Shown one piece after another: positions 18,409 to 27,955 of a DNA stretch of 64,000 nt. The notes beneath the pieces were generated by a model. It worked only from the letters and a program-made list of their open reading frames with translations, was not told where the DNA came from and ran no database searches. Within the stretch, counting starts at the first letter, position 1. Each line of letters begins with the position of its first letter. This DNA is from Geobacteraceae bacterium (GTDB taxonomy: Bacteria > Desulfobacterota > Desulfuromonadia > Geobacterales > Pseudopelobacteraceae): the NCBI GenBank assembly GCA_025355965.1, contig JANXYR010000060.1:62001-126000 (forward strand), in the 5' to 3' direction. Both the position numbers and the translations under genes were made by a program.

Positions 18409-19338
18409 ATGATTCAAACGGACATCTTTCCTATGACAAGTCGAAATCCATTACTAAGTGTAGTTATGCCTGCTTACAATCATGCGGCGTACATTGGCGA
18501 GGCTATTGAAAGTGTTCTTGGCCAAACGTATTCTGATTTTGAGTTTATTATTATCAATGATGGATCAAAAGACGATACAGAACGTGTGATCCATAGTTTT
18601 ACCGATTGCAGGATTCGATATTACAGCCAGAAAAACAGCGGAGCTCACAATGCCCTCAACTTTGGCATTTCTCGCGCTGAAGGTAAATATATATCAATCC
18701 TGAATTCAGACGATATATACACTTCTGAACGTCTCTTCAGGCTTTTCCATTATGCCGAATCTGAATGTTTTGACTTCATTTTTACGGCCATAGAGCATAT
18801 CGACAGTAAATCAATGCCTATCAGCCCTGATGACGGCAGGAGGGCCGGGTACGAAAAACTTCTTGAAAGCTACAAGGAAACTGGTGATCTTCTGGGTATC
18901 AGCCTAGTTGAAAATACTGCGCTCACCTCTTCTAATTTTTTCTTTAGAAAGTCGCTCTTAGATAGGGTCGGGAACTTTTCATCTTACCGCTACGCGCATG
19001 ATTACGATTTTCTATTGCGGGTATTAAAAGCATGTGGTCCGGCTGGTGTAGCCATGCTGCCGGAAAGGCTTCTTAAATATAGGCGACATGGGAACAACAC
19101 GATAACTGAGGATGCCTGTCTAGTGTCTCTTGAAACGAATGAAATTCTAATGAACCATCTTGCTGAATTCATTTACTGCGATGCGGACAGGAAAAGGTTT
19201 GAACCGGTACTACGTAATCTACTTCTCAAAGCAAATGAAGATATTTCTAGGCTCATGAGGACAAGGAGCTGGAAGCTGACTGCACCTCTGAGATCGCTGG
19301 CTGAGGCAATTAAGCTCCCTCCAAAGTCAGGCCAATAG
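18409..19338 (+). CDS. Glycosyltransferase family 2
   Basis: A 309-residue GT2 enzyme. LLSVVMPAYNHAAYIGEAIE and IIINDGSKDDTERV begin the fold, the metal site is SILNSDDIYTSERL, and YAHDYDFLLRVLKACG with LLKYRRHGNNTI make up the acceptor half. The C-terminal RTRSWKLTAPLRSLAEAI segment is the same type of helical tag found in the 929-residue fusion protein. Such tags recur in surface-glycan GTs and may mediate membrane or complex contact. A second in-frame ATG lies at 18433. Confidence 0.9.
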   Translation: MIQTDIFPMTSRNPLLSVVMPAYNHAAYIGEAIESVLGQTYSDFEFIIINDGSKDDTERVIHSFTDCRIRYYSQKNSGAHNALNFGISRAEGKYISILNSDDIYTSERLFRLFHYAESECFDFIFTAIEHIDSKSMPISPDDGRRAGYEKLLESYKETGDLLGISLVENTALTSSNFFFRKSLLDRVGNFSSYRYAHDYDFLLRVLKACGPAGVAMLPERLLKYRRHGNNTITEDACLVSLETNEILMNHLAEFIYCDADRKRFEPVLRNLLLKANEDISRLMRTRSWKLTAPLRSLAEAIKLPPKSGQ

Positions 19339-19342
19339 AACA

Positions 19343-20296
19343 ATGCTGCCGCCTACGGAAATCTGCATAGTTGTTTCAGCTGACAACACGTATGCTAAGC
19401 ACATGGGTGTAATGCTATATTCATTACTTTCCAGAGCGGATTGCAAAAGTAAATTTATCATACATGTTTTTGATGGAGGTATTTCTAAGGAGAACATTCA
19501 AAAAATTGGAAATTTAGTTAGCGGGTTTGGTTCAACTGTGTATTTCATTGCTATGGGTAAGAGTATTTACGATAACTATCCTGTAAGTAATCATATTAGT
19601 CTATCTACGTACTACAGAATATCAATACAATACTTACTCAGCCATTCATATAGTAAAGCAATATATCTGGATTGCGATGTGATTGTTAAGGAAGATATTT
19701 CAAAGCTCTGGGAAATCGACGTTTCAAATCAGATTCTATTCGCAGTTGAGGATTCAGGATTTGAGAACAATGATAGATTGTTTATGCCCAATGACGCATT
19801 GTATTTTAATGCCGGAGTGCTGTTAATTAATTTGGACAATTGGAGAAAGGCCGATATCAGTGGAAGGGCGCATAAATTCATTCAAGACTACCCTGATAGA
19901 CTGCTTCTACATGATCAGGACGCACTAAACGCTGTCTTTTGCGGTAGTTGGCAACAGTTGCACCCCCGGTGGAATCAGCAGACCAAAATGTTCAGGTTAC
20001 ACCAGGGGGAAGCTACTTTTTCTGAGCTGGAGTTGTCAGAAGCGTTACATTCTCCGGCTATTATTCATTTTACAGAGGCTTCAAAACCGTGGCATTACAT
20101 GAACGAACATCCATATCGAGATGAATATTTTCAGGTACTGCAATATACTAAATGGAAATATAGATTTCCTGAAATACGAAGTTTTTTTGTTTTAATTGTG
20201 AAGCCTTTTATTGGGATAGCATACAACATATTGGATAGTTTGAAGATGTGTTATGTCGGCGCAAAAAAAGTTCTTAACAGTCGGGATAATAAATGA
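19343..20296 (+). CDS. Glycosyltransferase family 8
   Basis: A 317-residue retaining GT8 enzyme. ICIVVSADNTYAKHMGVMLY opens the fold, LSTYYRISI and IYLDCDVIV carry the DxD metal-binding motif near residue 113, and the distal IIHFTEASKPWHYM is the family HxxxxxKPW signature. It probably adds an alpha-linked glucose or galactose from UDP-sugar to the glycan or lipopolysaccharide core. The gene starts 4 bases after the previous stop and its own stop overlaps the next ATG (ATGA). Confidence 0.92.
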   Translation: MLPPTEICIVVSADNTYAKHMGVMLYSLLSRADCKSKFIIHVFDGGISKENIQKIGNLVSGFGSTVYFIAMGKSIYDNYPVSNHISLSTYYRISIQYLLSHSYSKAIYLDCDVIVKEDISKLWEIDVSNQILFAVEDSGFENNDRLFMPNDALYFNAGVLLINLDNWRKADISGRAHKFIQDYPDRLLLHDQDALNAVFCGSWQQLHPRWNQQTKMFRLHQGEATFSELELSEALHSPAIIHFTEASKPWHYMNEHPYRDEYFQVLQYTKWKYRFPEIRSFFVLIVKPFIGIAYNILDSLKMCYVGAKKVLNSRDNK

Positions 20297-21246
20297 GTTC
20301 TTCAAACTTTAATCTTGATACCCCGATTGCTCTGCTGGTTTTCAATAGGCCAGATACGACAGCGAAAGTATTTGCTGCAATACGCGCAGCGCGTCCGAAA
20401 CAGTTGTTCCTTGTTGCTGACGGTCCGCGTCTGGATCATGCAGATGATGATGCCCTTTGTGTTGAAGTTCGTCACATAGTCGAGCAAGTTGACTGGCCGT
20501 GCGAGGTGTTCAAAAATTACTCTGATAAAAATCTGGGATGCAGCGTTCGTCCAGCAACAGGGATTACATGGGTTTTTGAGCAGGTTAATGAAGCCATAAT
20601 TCTTGAAGATGACTGTCTGCCGGAACCGTCATTTTTTCGCTATTGTCAGGAACTTTTGCAGGTGTATCGTCATGACGAGAGGATTGCAGTGATTCGAGGC
20701 GACAACTGGCCTGCTTCGGTAGAGGGGCAAGAAGCGAGTTACCGTTTTTCACATTATCCGAGTACTTGGGGGTGGGCAACCTGGCGCCGAGTTTGGAACA
20801 ATTACGATATTAAACTCGCTGTCTGGTCCGGAGAGTCTCGAATCACCTGGCTGAAGTCGATACTTGGTACATATGCTATGGCGTGGTACTGGAAGAGGAT
20901 CTTTGACAGGACGATACGGTTGACTGAGTGCTCATGGTGGGATTATCAGTTTGTCTTCAGTTGCTGGCTCCGGGGACAGCTTTCCATTGTCCCAAGGGAC
21001 AATCTGGTGAGCAACATTGGCAGCGGATTTTCTGCAACTCACACTACGGTCAAGGATGATCCCCGTCTTGGCCGACAACTGACACCAATGACCTTTCCGT
21101 TGCATCACCCCGAAATGGTGCGTCGTGATCTGAATAATGAAATTAGTGGAGATATCGCTCTGGCTCGCTACGAATGGTGGCTGAGGAAAAACACTGCCCG
21201 TTTTATTAGGAGGGTGATGATTGATGATTATGGTAGAACGGTTTAA
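20293..21246 (+). CDS. Nucleotide-diphospho-sugar transferase, HlpA-like
   Basis: A 317-residue protein with an N-terminal PIALLVFNRPDTTAKVFAAI and QLFLVADGPR, then AIILEDDCLPEPSFFRYCQE as the metal-binding region and FSHYPSTWGWATWRRVW. These features match a GT-A family often annotated as hemolytic protein HlpA-like or sugar transferase and common in O-antigen loci. A glycosyltransferase role is likely; the sugar specificity is unknown. It is translationally coupled to the GT8 gene. Confidence 0.85.
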   Translation: MSSSNFNLDTPIALLVFNRPDTTAKVFAAIRAARPKQLFLVADGPRLDHADDDALCVEVRHIVEQVDWPCEVFKNYSDKNLGCSVRPATGITWVFEQVNEAIILEDDCLPEPSFFRYCQELLQVYRHDERIAVIRGDNWPASVEGQEASYRFSHYPSTWGWATWRRVWNNYDIKLAVWSGESRITWLKSILGTYAMAWYWKRIFDRTIRLTECSWWDYQFVFSCWLRGQLSIVPRDNLVSNIGSGFSATHTTVKDDPRLGRQLTPMTFPLHHPEMVRRDLNNEISGDIALARYEWWLRKNTARFIRRVMIDDYGRTV

Positions 21247-21952
21247 ACAGCTGCGAGTGGTTAAAGCCCTACACAGTGGAATGTGGAAAGCAATAGGACT
21301 TTTAGTGACTGGAAGTCGGCATCGTGGGTTCCTTAATATACCTGGATTCAAAGGGTTGCATGTTGGGTGCGGGCATAATATTTTGCCGGGATGGTTCAAT
21401 ACCGACTTGTTTACGAGTAAGATAGTGACCCGCTTGGATATAAAGAAACCGTTGAAGTTCCCAAATAATTGTCTTGATGCCCTGTACTCCGAGCATGTGA
21501 TTGAACACCTTTCGCGCGAGGAGTGTTCCCAGTTTTTGCGTGAAGCAAACAGAATGTTGAAACCTGGTGGAATTCTGCGCCTGGTGACACCGGATCTTGG
21601 TTTTTTTCTAAAAATGGTGGCAGATCCTTTCAAACATGATGCTGCGGTTTATCTCAACTGGTTTGCCGCGGATGAATGTACGAGAGAGTATGCTGCAGAG
21701 ATGGCATTGAATGTCATTATTGGTGAACATGGTCATGTGCATGTATATTCCGAGGGAACATTGACAGCCAAATTGCAGGGTGCTGGATTTGTCGAAGTAA
21801 AGCGCTTTCCTGTTGGAGAGAGCAATCATCCCTTTCTGTTTGGAATTGAAGGTCACGGGAAGCTGCCCGGAATCGGTGTTGAAATAAACCGTTTCGAATC
21901 TATGGTTCTGGAAGCTGTAAGATCCGAGAGTCTGAAACATGCGAGTAATTAA
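21224..21952 (+). CDS. SAM-dependent methyltransferase (Methyltransf_11 type)
   Basis: A 242-residue protein. LHVGCGHNILPGWFNTDLF near residue 45 is a variant motif I, LDALYSEHVIEHLSREECSQ the post-I helix, and MLKPGGILRLVTPDLGF the motif III region. Proteins with this layout sit beside glycosyltransferases and are annotated as methyltransferases or SAM-binding glycan-cluster proteins. AGGAGGG at 21208-21214 precedes three possible starts (TTG 21221, ATG 21224, ATG 21230); ATG 21224 gives the best compromise. It overlaps both the preceding and following genes. Confidence 0.85.
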   Translation: MIMVERFKQLRVVKALHSGMWKAIGLLVTGSRHRGFLNIPGFKGLHVGCGHNILPGWFNTDLFTSKIVTRLDIKKPLKFPNNCLDALYSEHVIEHLSREECSQFLREANRMLKPGGILRLVTPDLGFFLKMVADPFKHDAAVYLNWFAADECTREYAAEMALNVIIGEHGHVHVYSEGTLTAKLQGAGFVEVKRFPVGESNHPFLFGIEGHGKLPGIGVEINRFESMVLEAVRSESLKHASN

Positions 21953-22931
21953 CGTGGAGCCGCTTCCTCAAATATCAATAATCATCTGTACAAACCGGGC
22001 TCCCAAAACGTTCGATGAACTCTTCCTCTCAATACAACATCAGTCAGAGCTCAATAAATGTGAAGTTATTCTGGTGGATAACGGCATTGTTGCGTCAGAG
22101 GTTGAGAATATTCGTCGTCAGCTTACGCAACTCCCCTGTAGTTCTTTTTATCTGGATGAACCGCGTCCAGGGCTCTGGCATGCCAGGAGGTCTGCTTTTG
22201 CCAAGGCTCGTGGCGAATGGATGCTGTTGTTGGACGACGACAATGAATTGGCAGAGATGGCAATAAAACATCTTCTGGCTTTTGTTGCAAAACATCATGG
22301 TGTGGGAGGAATCTCTCCTCGTGTAGTAGCGCGGTGGGAGTGTCACCCCGCTACCTGGCTGCAACGTTTTGGCACCTGCTGCCTTAGTTTCACCGAATCG
22401 GGCCTCTATTCTCCACGTTACGGTGAAACGATCTGGACTCATCCCTGTGTACCAGGAATTCGTCCACCCGGGGGAGGGATGATTATCCACCGGAAAATTG
22501 CCGAGGCATTCTTAATTGATTTTTCACTGTTACCGTCCGAAATTACTCAACCGTCAGTTCCTTGTGAAGATCATGCTATTTACTGCGAAGTCGGCCATCA
22601 TTCTATGGCAACGGCCTACGTGCCGACGATAGTAGTCTATCACAACTTGGATGCGTCGAGAACTTCGCTTGCGGCACTTACTCGATTGAATTTCCGGATG
22701 ATCCGCGGATACGGAGTGTTCACTCCTTTCGAATTGTTGTTCTCTGGTTACTACAAGGGATGGTTGCGCCTGATTGCTGGGGTTGTTGTGGGACAATTAC
22801 GTCTGGCAATACTTCACCCGAAGACATGGTGGCTGGTGTTGGTGCGTGTAGTGGCTTTTTTTGTAGGAGTTGCACATGGGGTGGCGTTGCGCAATGTTGC
22901 CGGTAGAAGAGGTGCCGGTCAAGATGATTAG
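21939..22931 (+). CDS. Glycosyltransferase family 2 with C-terminal membrane segment
   Basis: A 330-residue GT2 protein. ISIIICTNRAPKTFDELFLS begins the fold, VILVDNG and LLLDDDNELAEMAI give the nucleotide and metal sites, and IWTHPCVPGIRPPGGGMIIH the acceptor region. One or two hydrophobic helices near residues 265-315 (LIAGVVVGQLRLAI, LVLVRVVAFFVGVAHGVA) suggest attachment to the inner membrane. It overlaps the previous gene by 14 bp and the next by 8 bp. Confidence 0.87.
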   Translation: MRVINVEPLPQISIIICTNRAPKTFDELFLSIQHQSELNKCEVILVDNGIVASEVENIRRQLTQLPCSSFYLDEPRPGLWHARRSAFAKARGEWMLLLDDDNELAEMAIKHLLAFVAKHHGVGGISPRVVARWECHPATWLQRFGTCCLSFTESGLYSPRYGETIWTHPCVPGIRPPGGGMIIHRKIAEAFLIDFSLLPSEITQPSVPCEDHAIYCEVGHHSMATAYVPTIVVYHNLDASRTSLAALTRLNFRMIRGYGVFTPFELLFSGYYKGWLRLIAGVVVGQLRLAILHPKTWWLVLVRVVAFFVGVAHGVALRNVAGRRGAGQDD

Positions 22932-24111
22932 TGCACTCAGCAGAGTATTTACTGCTTGTTGGTTAGTCTCACTGTTGTTCCTTGATCTTCTTTGCCTCAT
23001 CATTCCTCGCCACAGAAATGATTCCTCTTGCGAAAAGATCCTGGTGGTACGGCTGGATGCAGTTGGCGATTTTGTTCTATGGACGGCCAGTCTACAGCAA
23101 CTGATTACCCCATATCTGTCTGAAAATTACCCTGTTTCACTGCTGGGCAATGCGAGTTGGATTTCTGTCGCGGATCGTCTTGCCTCTTTTAGTGAAGTAC
23201 TTCCGCTGGACCGCGACCGTTTTATTTCCAATATCTCTTACAGGCTACGCACACTCTTGAGGATACGTCAAGCCCGTTACACTACTGTGATAGTCCCGGC
23301 TTACTCACGTGAGCTGCTTTTTGGTGATGCTATCATAAGGTTGAGCGGGGCTCGTAACCGGATTGGCTCGATGGGTGACTGCACAAACATCCGGCCATGG
23401 TTGAAAAAAATGGCCGACACCTGGTACACCCAGCTTCTCCCTGCAGATCCTGCAATATGTTATGAATTGCAGAGGAATGCTGAATTTGTCAGCCGGTTCT
23501 GGGGGACCGACGTTCCTCTCATAATGCCTTCTCTGCCGATTCAGTCATCTATCCCGGAGGAACTCCGGGGAATTGAATACTTCGTTGTTGCTCCTGGTGC
23601 CCAGGTGAGAGGCAAACGGTGGCCCCTCCATAACTTCCGTGAGGTTATAGATAGGATCCATCAGGTGAGCGGCTTGACGGGCGTTATCTGCGGAGCAACT
23701 GGCGAAGAGTGGATGGGAGTTGTGTTATCCAGCGCCAGTCGTGGAGACATTCTAGACTACGTGGGTCGTACTACACTCATGGAACTTATTGCTCTGATAG
23801 CCGGTGCCAAGCTGGTTTTGTCGAATGACAGCGCTGCCGTTCATATCGCTACTGCAGTGTTTACTCCGTCGGTATGCGTATTGGGTGGACAGCACTTCGG
23901 CCGATTTTTACCATACCGGCGGATAGCTGGCGAAAAACGACCTCTGCCGGTTGCCCTGTTCCATGCCATGCCATGTTTTCAATGTAACTGGAACTGCCTT
24001 AACAAAACCTCTGCAGAAGCTCCGTTACCCTGTGTAAATGTGGTCACTTCGGAGGAAATGTGGCAGGAAGCCAAATCGATCTTGTTGCAAGAGTCTCTCC
24101 CCGAAAAATAA
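22924..24111 (+). CDS. Glycosyltransferase family 9 (heptosyltransferase-like)
   Basis: A 395-residue GT9 enzyme of the GT-B fold. An N-terminal hydrophobic segment precedes KILVVRLDAVGDFVLWTASL, the family acceptor-site motif. FVVAPGAQVRGKRWPLHNF marks the start of the second Rossmann domain, and LVLSNDSAAVHIATAV is the nucleotide-sugar site. The window contains a second GT9 enzyme next door. They resemble lipopolysaccharide core heptosyltransferases, though GT9 members in O-antigen loci can use other sugars. The ATG at 22924 is preferred over TTG 22870 because it follows an AGAGGTG site. Confidence 0.9.
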   Translation: MISALSRVFTACWLVSLLFLDLLCLIIPRHRNDSSCEKILVVRLDAVGDFVLWTASLQQLITPYLSENYPVSLLGNASWISVADRLASFSEVLPLDRDRFISNISYRLRTLLRIRQARYTTVIVPAYSRELLFGDAIIRLSGARNRIGSMGDCTNIRPWLKKMADTWYTQLLPADPAICYELQRNAEFVSRFWGTDVPLIMPSLPIQSSIPEELRGIEYFVVAPGAQVRGKRWPLHNFREVIDRIHQVSGLTGVICGATGEEWMGVVLSSASRGDILDYVGRTTLMELIALIAGAKLVLSNDSAAVHIATAVFTPSVCVLGGQHFGRFLPYRRIAGEKRPLPVALFHAMPCFQCNWNCLNKTSAEAPLPCVNVVTSEEMWQEAKSILLQESLPEK

Positions 24112-24161
24112 CAGGAAGTATAGTCCATTTTGAATGCATAGTATGGCAGGGGTAATTTGCT

Positions 24162-25286
24162 TTGAAGATCAAGCTGCTTAAATTTATAGACAAAATAGTG
24201 GGAGTTATTGTCTCTGTCTGCCCCCGCTCTGTACAGGAATGCCAATTTCCTACTCCAAGACGTATTCTGCTGATACGCCCTGGAGGCATTGGCGATGCAG
24301 CACTCCTTGCCCCGTCAATAATTAATATTAAAAAGTTATTCCCTGATTCTCACATTACAATTTTGGCAGAGCGTCGCAATTCCGGTGTTTTTACTCTGTT
24401 TCCTAACGTAGATAAGATGCTTTGCTATGATCGAGCTGGAGAGTTTGCCAGAGTACTTTGCGGAAAATATGATTTTGTAATTGACACGGAACAGAGCCAT
24501 TGCTTGTCAGCGGTGGTGGCTAGATTAGTGCGAGCCCCGGTTAAGATCGGTTTTGACACCAACGACCGACGAAGGATGTTCACTCATAGCGTACGGTACG
24601 ATCAAAGTGCCTATGAAGCTGATAATTTTCTCGCACTGCTGAAGCCGTTGGGAATTGATTGTCAGCGGGATAATGGAATAGTAGTTTTATCATTGCCGCC
24701 ACAAGCCGTGTCCAGATCAAATAAACTGCTGCAACATCTCTGCACTGAATCGTTTGTTGCGATATTCCCAGGTGCGTCAATTCCTGAAAAGCGATGGGGT
24801 GCTGACTGTTTCCGGCGTGTGGCTGAAATGTTATCCGCTTTTGGAGTAAAGGTGGTTGTCGTAGGAGGAAAAGAGGATCGCCATCAGGGAGAGGTCATTG
24901 CTGGTAGAGGATTGGGACTTAACCTTGCCGGTTTAACTTCTTTGTCTGAGACCGCGGCTGTTATTCAAAAGAGTTCTCTGTTGCTGAGCGGTGATTCCGG
25001 TGTGCTGCATATTGCTGCTGGCTTTGGTGTGCCTACAGTCTCTCTTTTTGGACCGGGAAATATTAAAAAATGGGCTCCACAAGGAGATCGTCATATAGTG
25101 ATCAACAAAGAAATACCTTGTTCTCCATGTACTGTTTTTGGAACTACGCCACCGTGCCCGAATGGCAATCGATGCATGAGCGATATAACTGTTGATGAGG
25201 TTGTCAATTCTGTAACCATGCTGCTAACCAGCGTGGGAGCCGTGCCATCCCGCTGCTGCAAGCGGGATTGGATAGAAACCAGGTAA
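24162..25286 (+). CDS. Glycosyltransferase family 9 (heptosyltransferase-like)
   Basis: A 374-residue GT9 enzyme. The acceptor-site motif ILLIRPGGIGDAALLAPSI is near residue 35, FVAIFPGASIPEKRWGADCF near 200, LLLSGDSGVLHIAAGFGVPT near 275 and FGPGNIKKWAP just after. It is distinct from its GT9 neighbour but of the same fold, so the pair probably adds successive residues. The start is TTG after an AGGGG site. The last gene of the polysaccharide cluster, it faces metG with a 9-base gap. A perfect 8-bp hairpin (25247-25268) lies in its 3' end but has no T tract. Confidence 0.9.
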   Translation: MKIKLLKFIDKIVGVIVSVCPRSVQECQFPTPRRILLIRPGGIGDAALLAPSIINIKKLFPDSHITILAERRNSGVFTLFPNVDKMLCYDRAGEFARVLCGKYDFVIDTEQSHCLSAVVARLVRAPVKIGFDTNDRRRMFTHSVRYDQSAYEADNFLALLKPLGIDCQRDNGIVVLSLPPQAVSRSNKLLQHLCTESFVAIFPGASIPEKRWGADCFRRVAEMLSAFGVKVVVVGGKEDRHQGEVIAGRGLGLNLAGLTSLSETAAVIQKSSLLLSGDSGVLHIAAGFGVPTVSLFGPGNIKKWAPQGDRHIVINKEIPCSPCTVFGTTPPCPNGNRCMSDITVDEVVNSVTMLLTSVGAVPSRCCKRDWIETR

Positions 25287-25295
25287 CTGTCCTGT

Positions 25296-26816
25296 TTACT
25301 CCTCAATCCTCGGAAAAAGCGCATCAGCTTTGGTAATAATGGTTCCCTCTTTCAACCCGCCCCACACCAGCCCCTCTTTAGAAACCGCTTCATTCCACCC
25401 CAGAGAAGCTAGTGCCTTCTCCGACGTGGCTGGCAGAAATGCCGACAGGATGCATTGCGTGATGCGCTGCGATTCGAGCAAGGTGTACATGACCGTGGCT
25501 AGACGGTCGCGGTTGGCCGGGTCTTTGGCCAGACTCCATGGGGCTGTGTCATCAATGTATTTGTTGCCGGCGGATATGACTTCCCAAATTGCCTGCAATG
25601 CCTTGCTGAAAGCCATCTCATCGATAAATCTATCTACAACAGTTACCATCTCTTCTGTTTTTTGCTTCAGAGCTTGATCAATTTCCGCCATCTCGCTAAC
25701 CGCAGGAAGGATTCCACTGAAGTATTTAACCGCCATTGCGGTGGAGCGACTGAGCAGGTTGCCGATGTCGTTTGCCAGGTCGGAGTTGATCCGCTGGACG
25801 AGGGCGGTGTGGGAGAAGTCGCCGTCCAGGCCGAAGGGGACTTCACGCAGCAGGAAGTATCTGACTGCGTCTACGCCGTATTTGTCTATCAGCATGTTTG
25901 GTTCGACTACGTTCTGAAGGCTCTTGCTCATCTTTTGCCCTTCTACCGTCCACCAGCCGTGAGCAAAAACTTTCTTTGGCAGTGGCAAGCCAGCTGCCAT
26001 AAGAAAGGTCGGCCAGTAGACAGCATGAAAGCGGAGGATGTCCTTACCGATAAGATGGACATCAACAGGCCAATAACGACCGTAATTGCCGGTTTCATCA
26101 GGATAGCCGAGAGCAGTGATGTAGTTGGTCAGGGCGTCGAACCATACGTAGATGATGTGACGGTCGTTACCGGGTACTGGAATTCCCCAGGTAAAGGTGG
26201 TACGCGAAACTGACAGATCCCGCAGACCCTCCTTGATAAAGGAGATGATTTCGTTACGTTTGCTCTTTGGTTGGATGAAGTCAGGATTGGCCTCGATATG
26301 CGCTACCAATTGCTCCTGATATTTGCTCATGCGGAAGAAGTATGATTCTTCTTTGAGTTTTTCTACAGGGCGGTTGCAGTCGGGGCAGCGCCCTTCGATT
26401 ATCTGGGTTTCGGTCCAGAATGTTTCACAGGGGGTGCAGTACCAATCTTCATATTCGCCTAGATAGATATCACCTTTGTCGAGAATATCCTTAAAAATCC
26501 GGCTGACTCCGTTTTTGTGGCGTTCCTGGGTGGTGCGAATAAAGTCGTTGTTGGATATTCCCAGCCTCTCCCAGAGTGCTTGAAAACGTTTGACCACACG
26601 GTCAGCCAACTCCAATGGCGTTTCACCTGCAGTAGTAGCGGCTTTTTCCACCTTTTGACCATGTTCGTCACTGCCGGTAAGAAAATATACATCAAAGCCC
26701 ATCAACCGCTTGTAGCGAGCAAGGACATCACCGGCTACCGTGGTGTAGGCGTGGCCGATGTGCGGCACGTCATTCACATAATATATCGGGGTGGTTACAT
26801 AAAAGGTCGGTTTCAT
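25296..26816 (-). CDS. metG: Methionyl-tRNA synthetase
   Basis: A 506-residue class I aminoacyl-tRNA synthetase that charges tRNA-Met. HIGH is near residue 18, the zinc-binding CTPCETFW...CPDC knuckle near 127-148 and KMSKS near 296. No C-terminal tRNA-binding (Trbp111) domain is present, which is common for the shorter bacterial form. The frame extends upstream to 26885, but ATG 26816 follows an AGGAG site and starts at the conserved KPTFYVTTPIYYVND. It is the last gene of the leftward tmk operon, one base from the PSP1 stop. Confidence 0.97.
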   Translation of the reverse strand: MKPTFYVTTPIYYVNDVPHIGHAYTTVAGDVLARYKRLMGFDVYFLTGSDEHGQKVEKAATTAGETPLELADRVVKRFQALWERLGISNNDFIRTTQERHKNGVSRIFKDILDKGDIYLGEYEDWYCTPCETFWTETQIIEGRCPDCNRPVEKLKEESYFFRMSKYQEQLVAHIEANPDFIQPKSKRNEIISFIKEGLRDLSVSRTTFTWGIPVPGNDRHIIYVWFDALTNYITALGYPDETGNYGRYWPVDVHLIGKDILRFHAVYWPTFLMAAGLPLPKKVFAHGWWTVEGQKMSKSLQNVVEPNMLIDKYGVDAVRYFLLREVPFGLDGDFSHTALVQRINSDLANDIGNLLSRSTAMAVKYFSGILPAVSEMAEIDQALKQKTEEMVTVVDRFIDEMAFSKALQAIWEVISAGNKYIDDTAPWSLAKDPANRDRLATVMYTLLESQRITQCILSAFLPATSEKALASLGWNEAVSKEGLVWGGLKEGTIITKADALFPRIEE

Positions 26817-26817
26817 A

Positions 26818-27927
26818 TCAGACTCCTGATGATGGTGTCGGTGTGCCACTATCCGTTGTGGTGCCGGACTGTTTGCGGTTGCCATGTTTGCGGGAACGAT
26901 GCTTCTTGCGCGGTTGCCCGGTTTTGGGTGTGTCAGTTGGAGTGGTTACCGTCGTGTTCTCCTGGCGTGCGGGTGGGGCAGGCGCTGCTTTCGCTGCGCT
27001 TTCAGCTTGAGTGTAAGATTCGAGTGAAGTCTTTTCCTGCTTGCGGCGCTGCTCAGGTCGCCGTTCACGAGTTTGTTGTGGAGCCCGAGGAACTGTCGGG
27101 ACAGTAGCAGCTGTCGGAGCTGCCACAGGAGCGCCATCTCCCAGAATTTCATCACGCTTGATGACTATTATCTTGTTGTCGTCAAGTTTGAGTGTGATGT
27201 TTCCGGTCAGGATATTGACTTTATCGACCACTCCGACTGCGTTAACGGTGCGGACCCGTTTGCCTGATTTAGGGAAGTTTTTGCGCAGGCAGCAATAGGT
27301 TTCGTATTCATAATCAAGGCAGCAGAGCAGCCGCCCGCACTGTCCGGATATTTTATTGGGGTTAAGTGCCAGATTCTGCTCTTTTGCCATTTTTACTGAA
27401 ACTGGCTGAAATTCGCGCAGGAACGAGCTGCAGCAGAGTTCGCGACCGCAGATGCCGATGCCTCCGGTCATCTTGGCTTCATCTCGCACCCCGATCTGAC
27501 GCATTTCAATCCTGGTATGGAAAGAGTGGGCCAGATCTTTTACCAGATCACGGAAATCGACCCGGCCATCGGCAGTGAAGAAAAAGACCGCCTTGCTGCT
27601 GTCGAACTGATATTCTACCTTTACCAGCTTCATTGGCATGGAGCGTTCAATAATCCGATTAACGCAGAAACGGTATGCCTCCTGCTCCTTCAGGAAAATT
27701 CGTTCAACCGTTGCCATGTCTTCGACAGTTGCCTTGCGCTTGACAAGCGTCAGAGAGGCTGTTGCCACAGCCTCTTTTTCCACAGGTGGTTTGACGAGCT
27801 GTCCGACTCCTACGCCCCGTTCAGTTTCGACGACAACGTAATCTCCCTTGGCAAGTTCAAGCGAACCGGCATCAAAATCATACATTTTACCGGCTTTTGT
27901 AAATTGGATGGTTGCAATATGTGACAA
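26818..27927 (-). CDS. ricT: PSP1 domain protein (RicT/YaaT-like)
   Basis: A 369-residue cytoplasmic protein. The PSP1 region includes GGIGICGRELCCSSFLREF and SGQCGRLLCCLDYEYETYCC, the cysteine clusters that in Bacillus RicT help hold iron-sulfur clusters in a complex affecting RNA cleavage. TTG 27927, 5 bases after AGGAGG, is preferred to the upstream start at 27954. The C-terminal third (from about residue 270) is Pro/Thr/Gln-rich and ends in a basic stretch (RKKHRSRKHGNRKQSG), not part of the PSP1 fold and possibly RNA-binding. It sits between holB and metG; holB and yaaT are also linked in Bacillus. Confidence 0.88.
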   Translation of the reverse strand: MSHIATIQFTKAGKMYDFDAGSLELAKGDYVVVETERGVGVGQLVKPPVEKEAVATASLTLVKRKATVEDMATVERIFLKEQEAYRFCVNRIIERSMPMKLVKVEYQFDSSKAVFFFTADGRVDFRDLVKDLAHSFHTRIEMRQIGVRDEAKMTGGIGICGRELCCSSFLREFQPVSVKMAKEQNLALNPNKISGQCGRLLCCLDYEYETYCCLRKNFPKSGKRVRTVNAVGVVDKVNILTGNITLKLDDNKIIVIKRDEILGDGAPVAAPTAATVPTVPRAPQQTRERRPEQRRKQEKTSLESYTQAESAAKAAPAPPARQENTTVTTPTDTPKTGQPRKKHRSRKHGNRKQSGTTTDSGTPTPSSGV

Positions 27928-27955
27928 AAAGACCTCCTGAAATATAGGGAACAAC

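Noticed and set aside
18362-18412. 16-residue ORF ending over the GT2 start at 18409
   Set aside because: Very short, no ribosome site, and any gene starting ATGA creates such a stop; treated as chance.
25247-25268. Perfect 8-bp hairpin near the convergent ends of the GT9 and metG genes
   Set aside because: Lies inside coding sequence and has no T tract on either side, so a terminator call is not supported.
27517-27924. 135-codon forward ORF opposite the PSP1 gene
   Set aside because: Antisense shadow of a well-supported gene; no ribosome site or recognisable domain.
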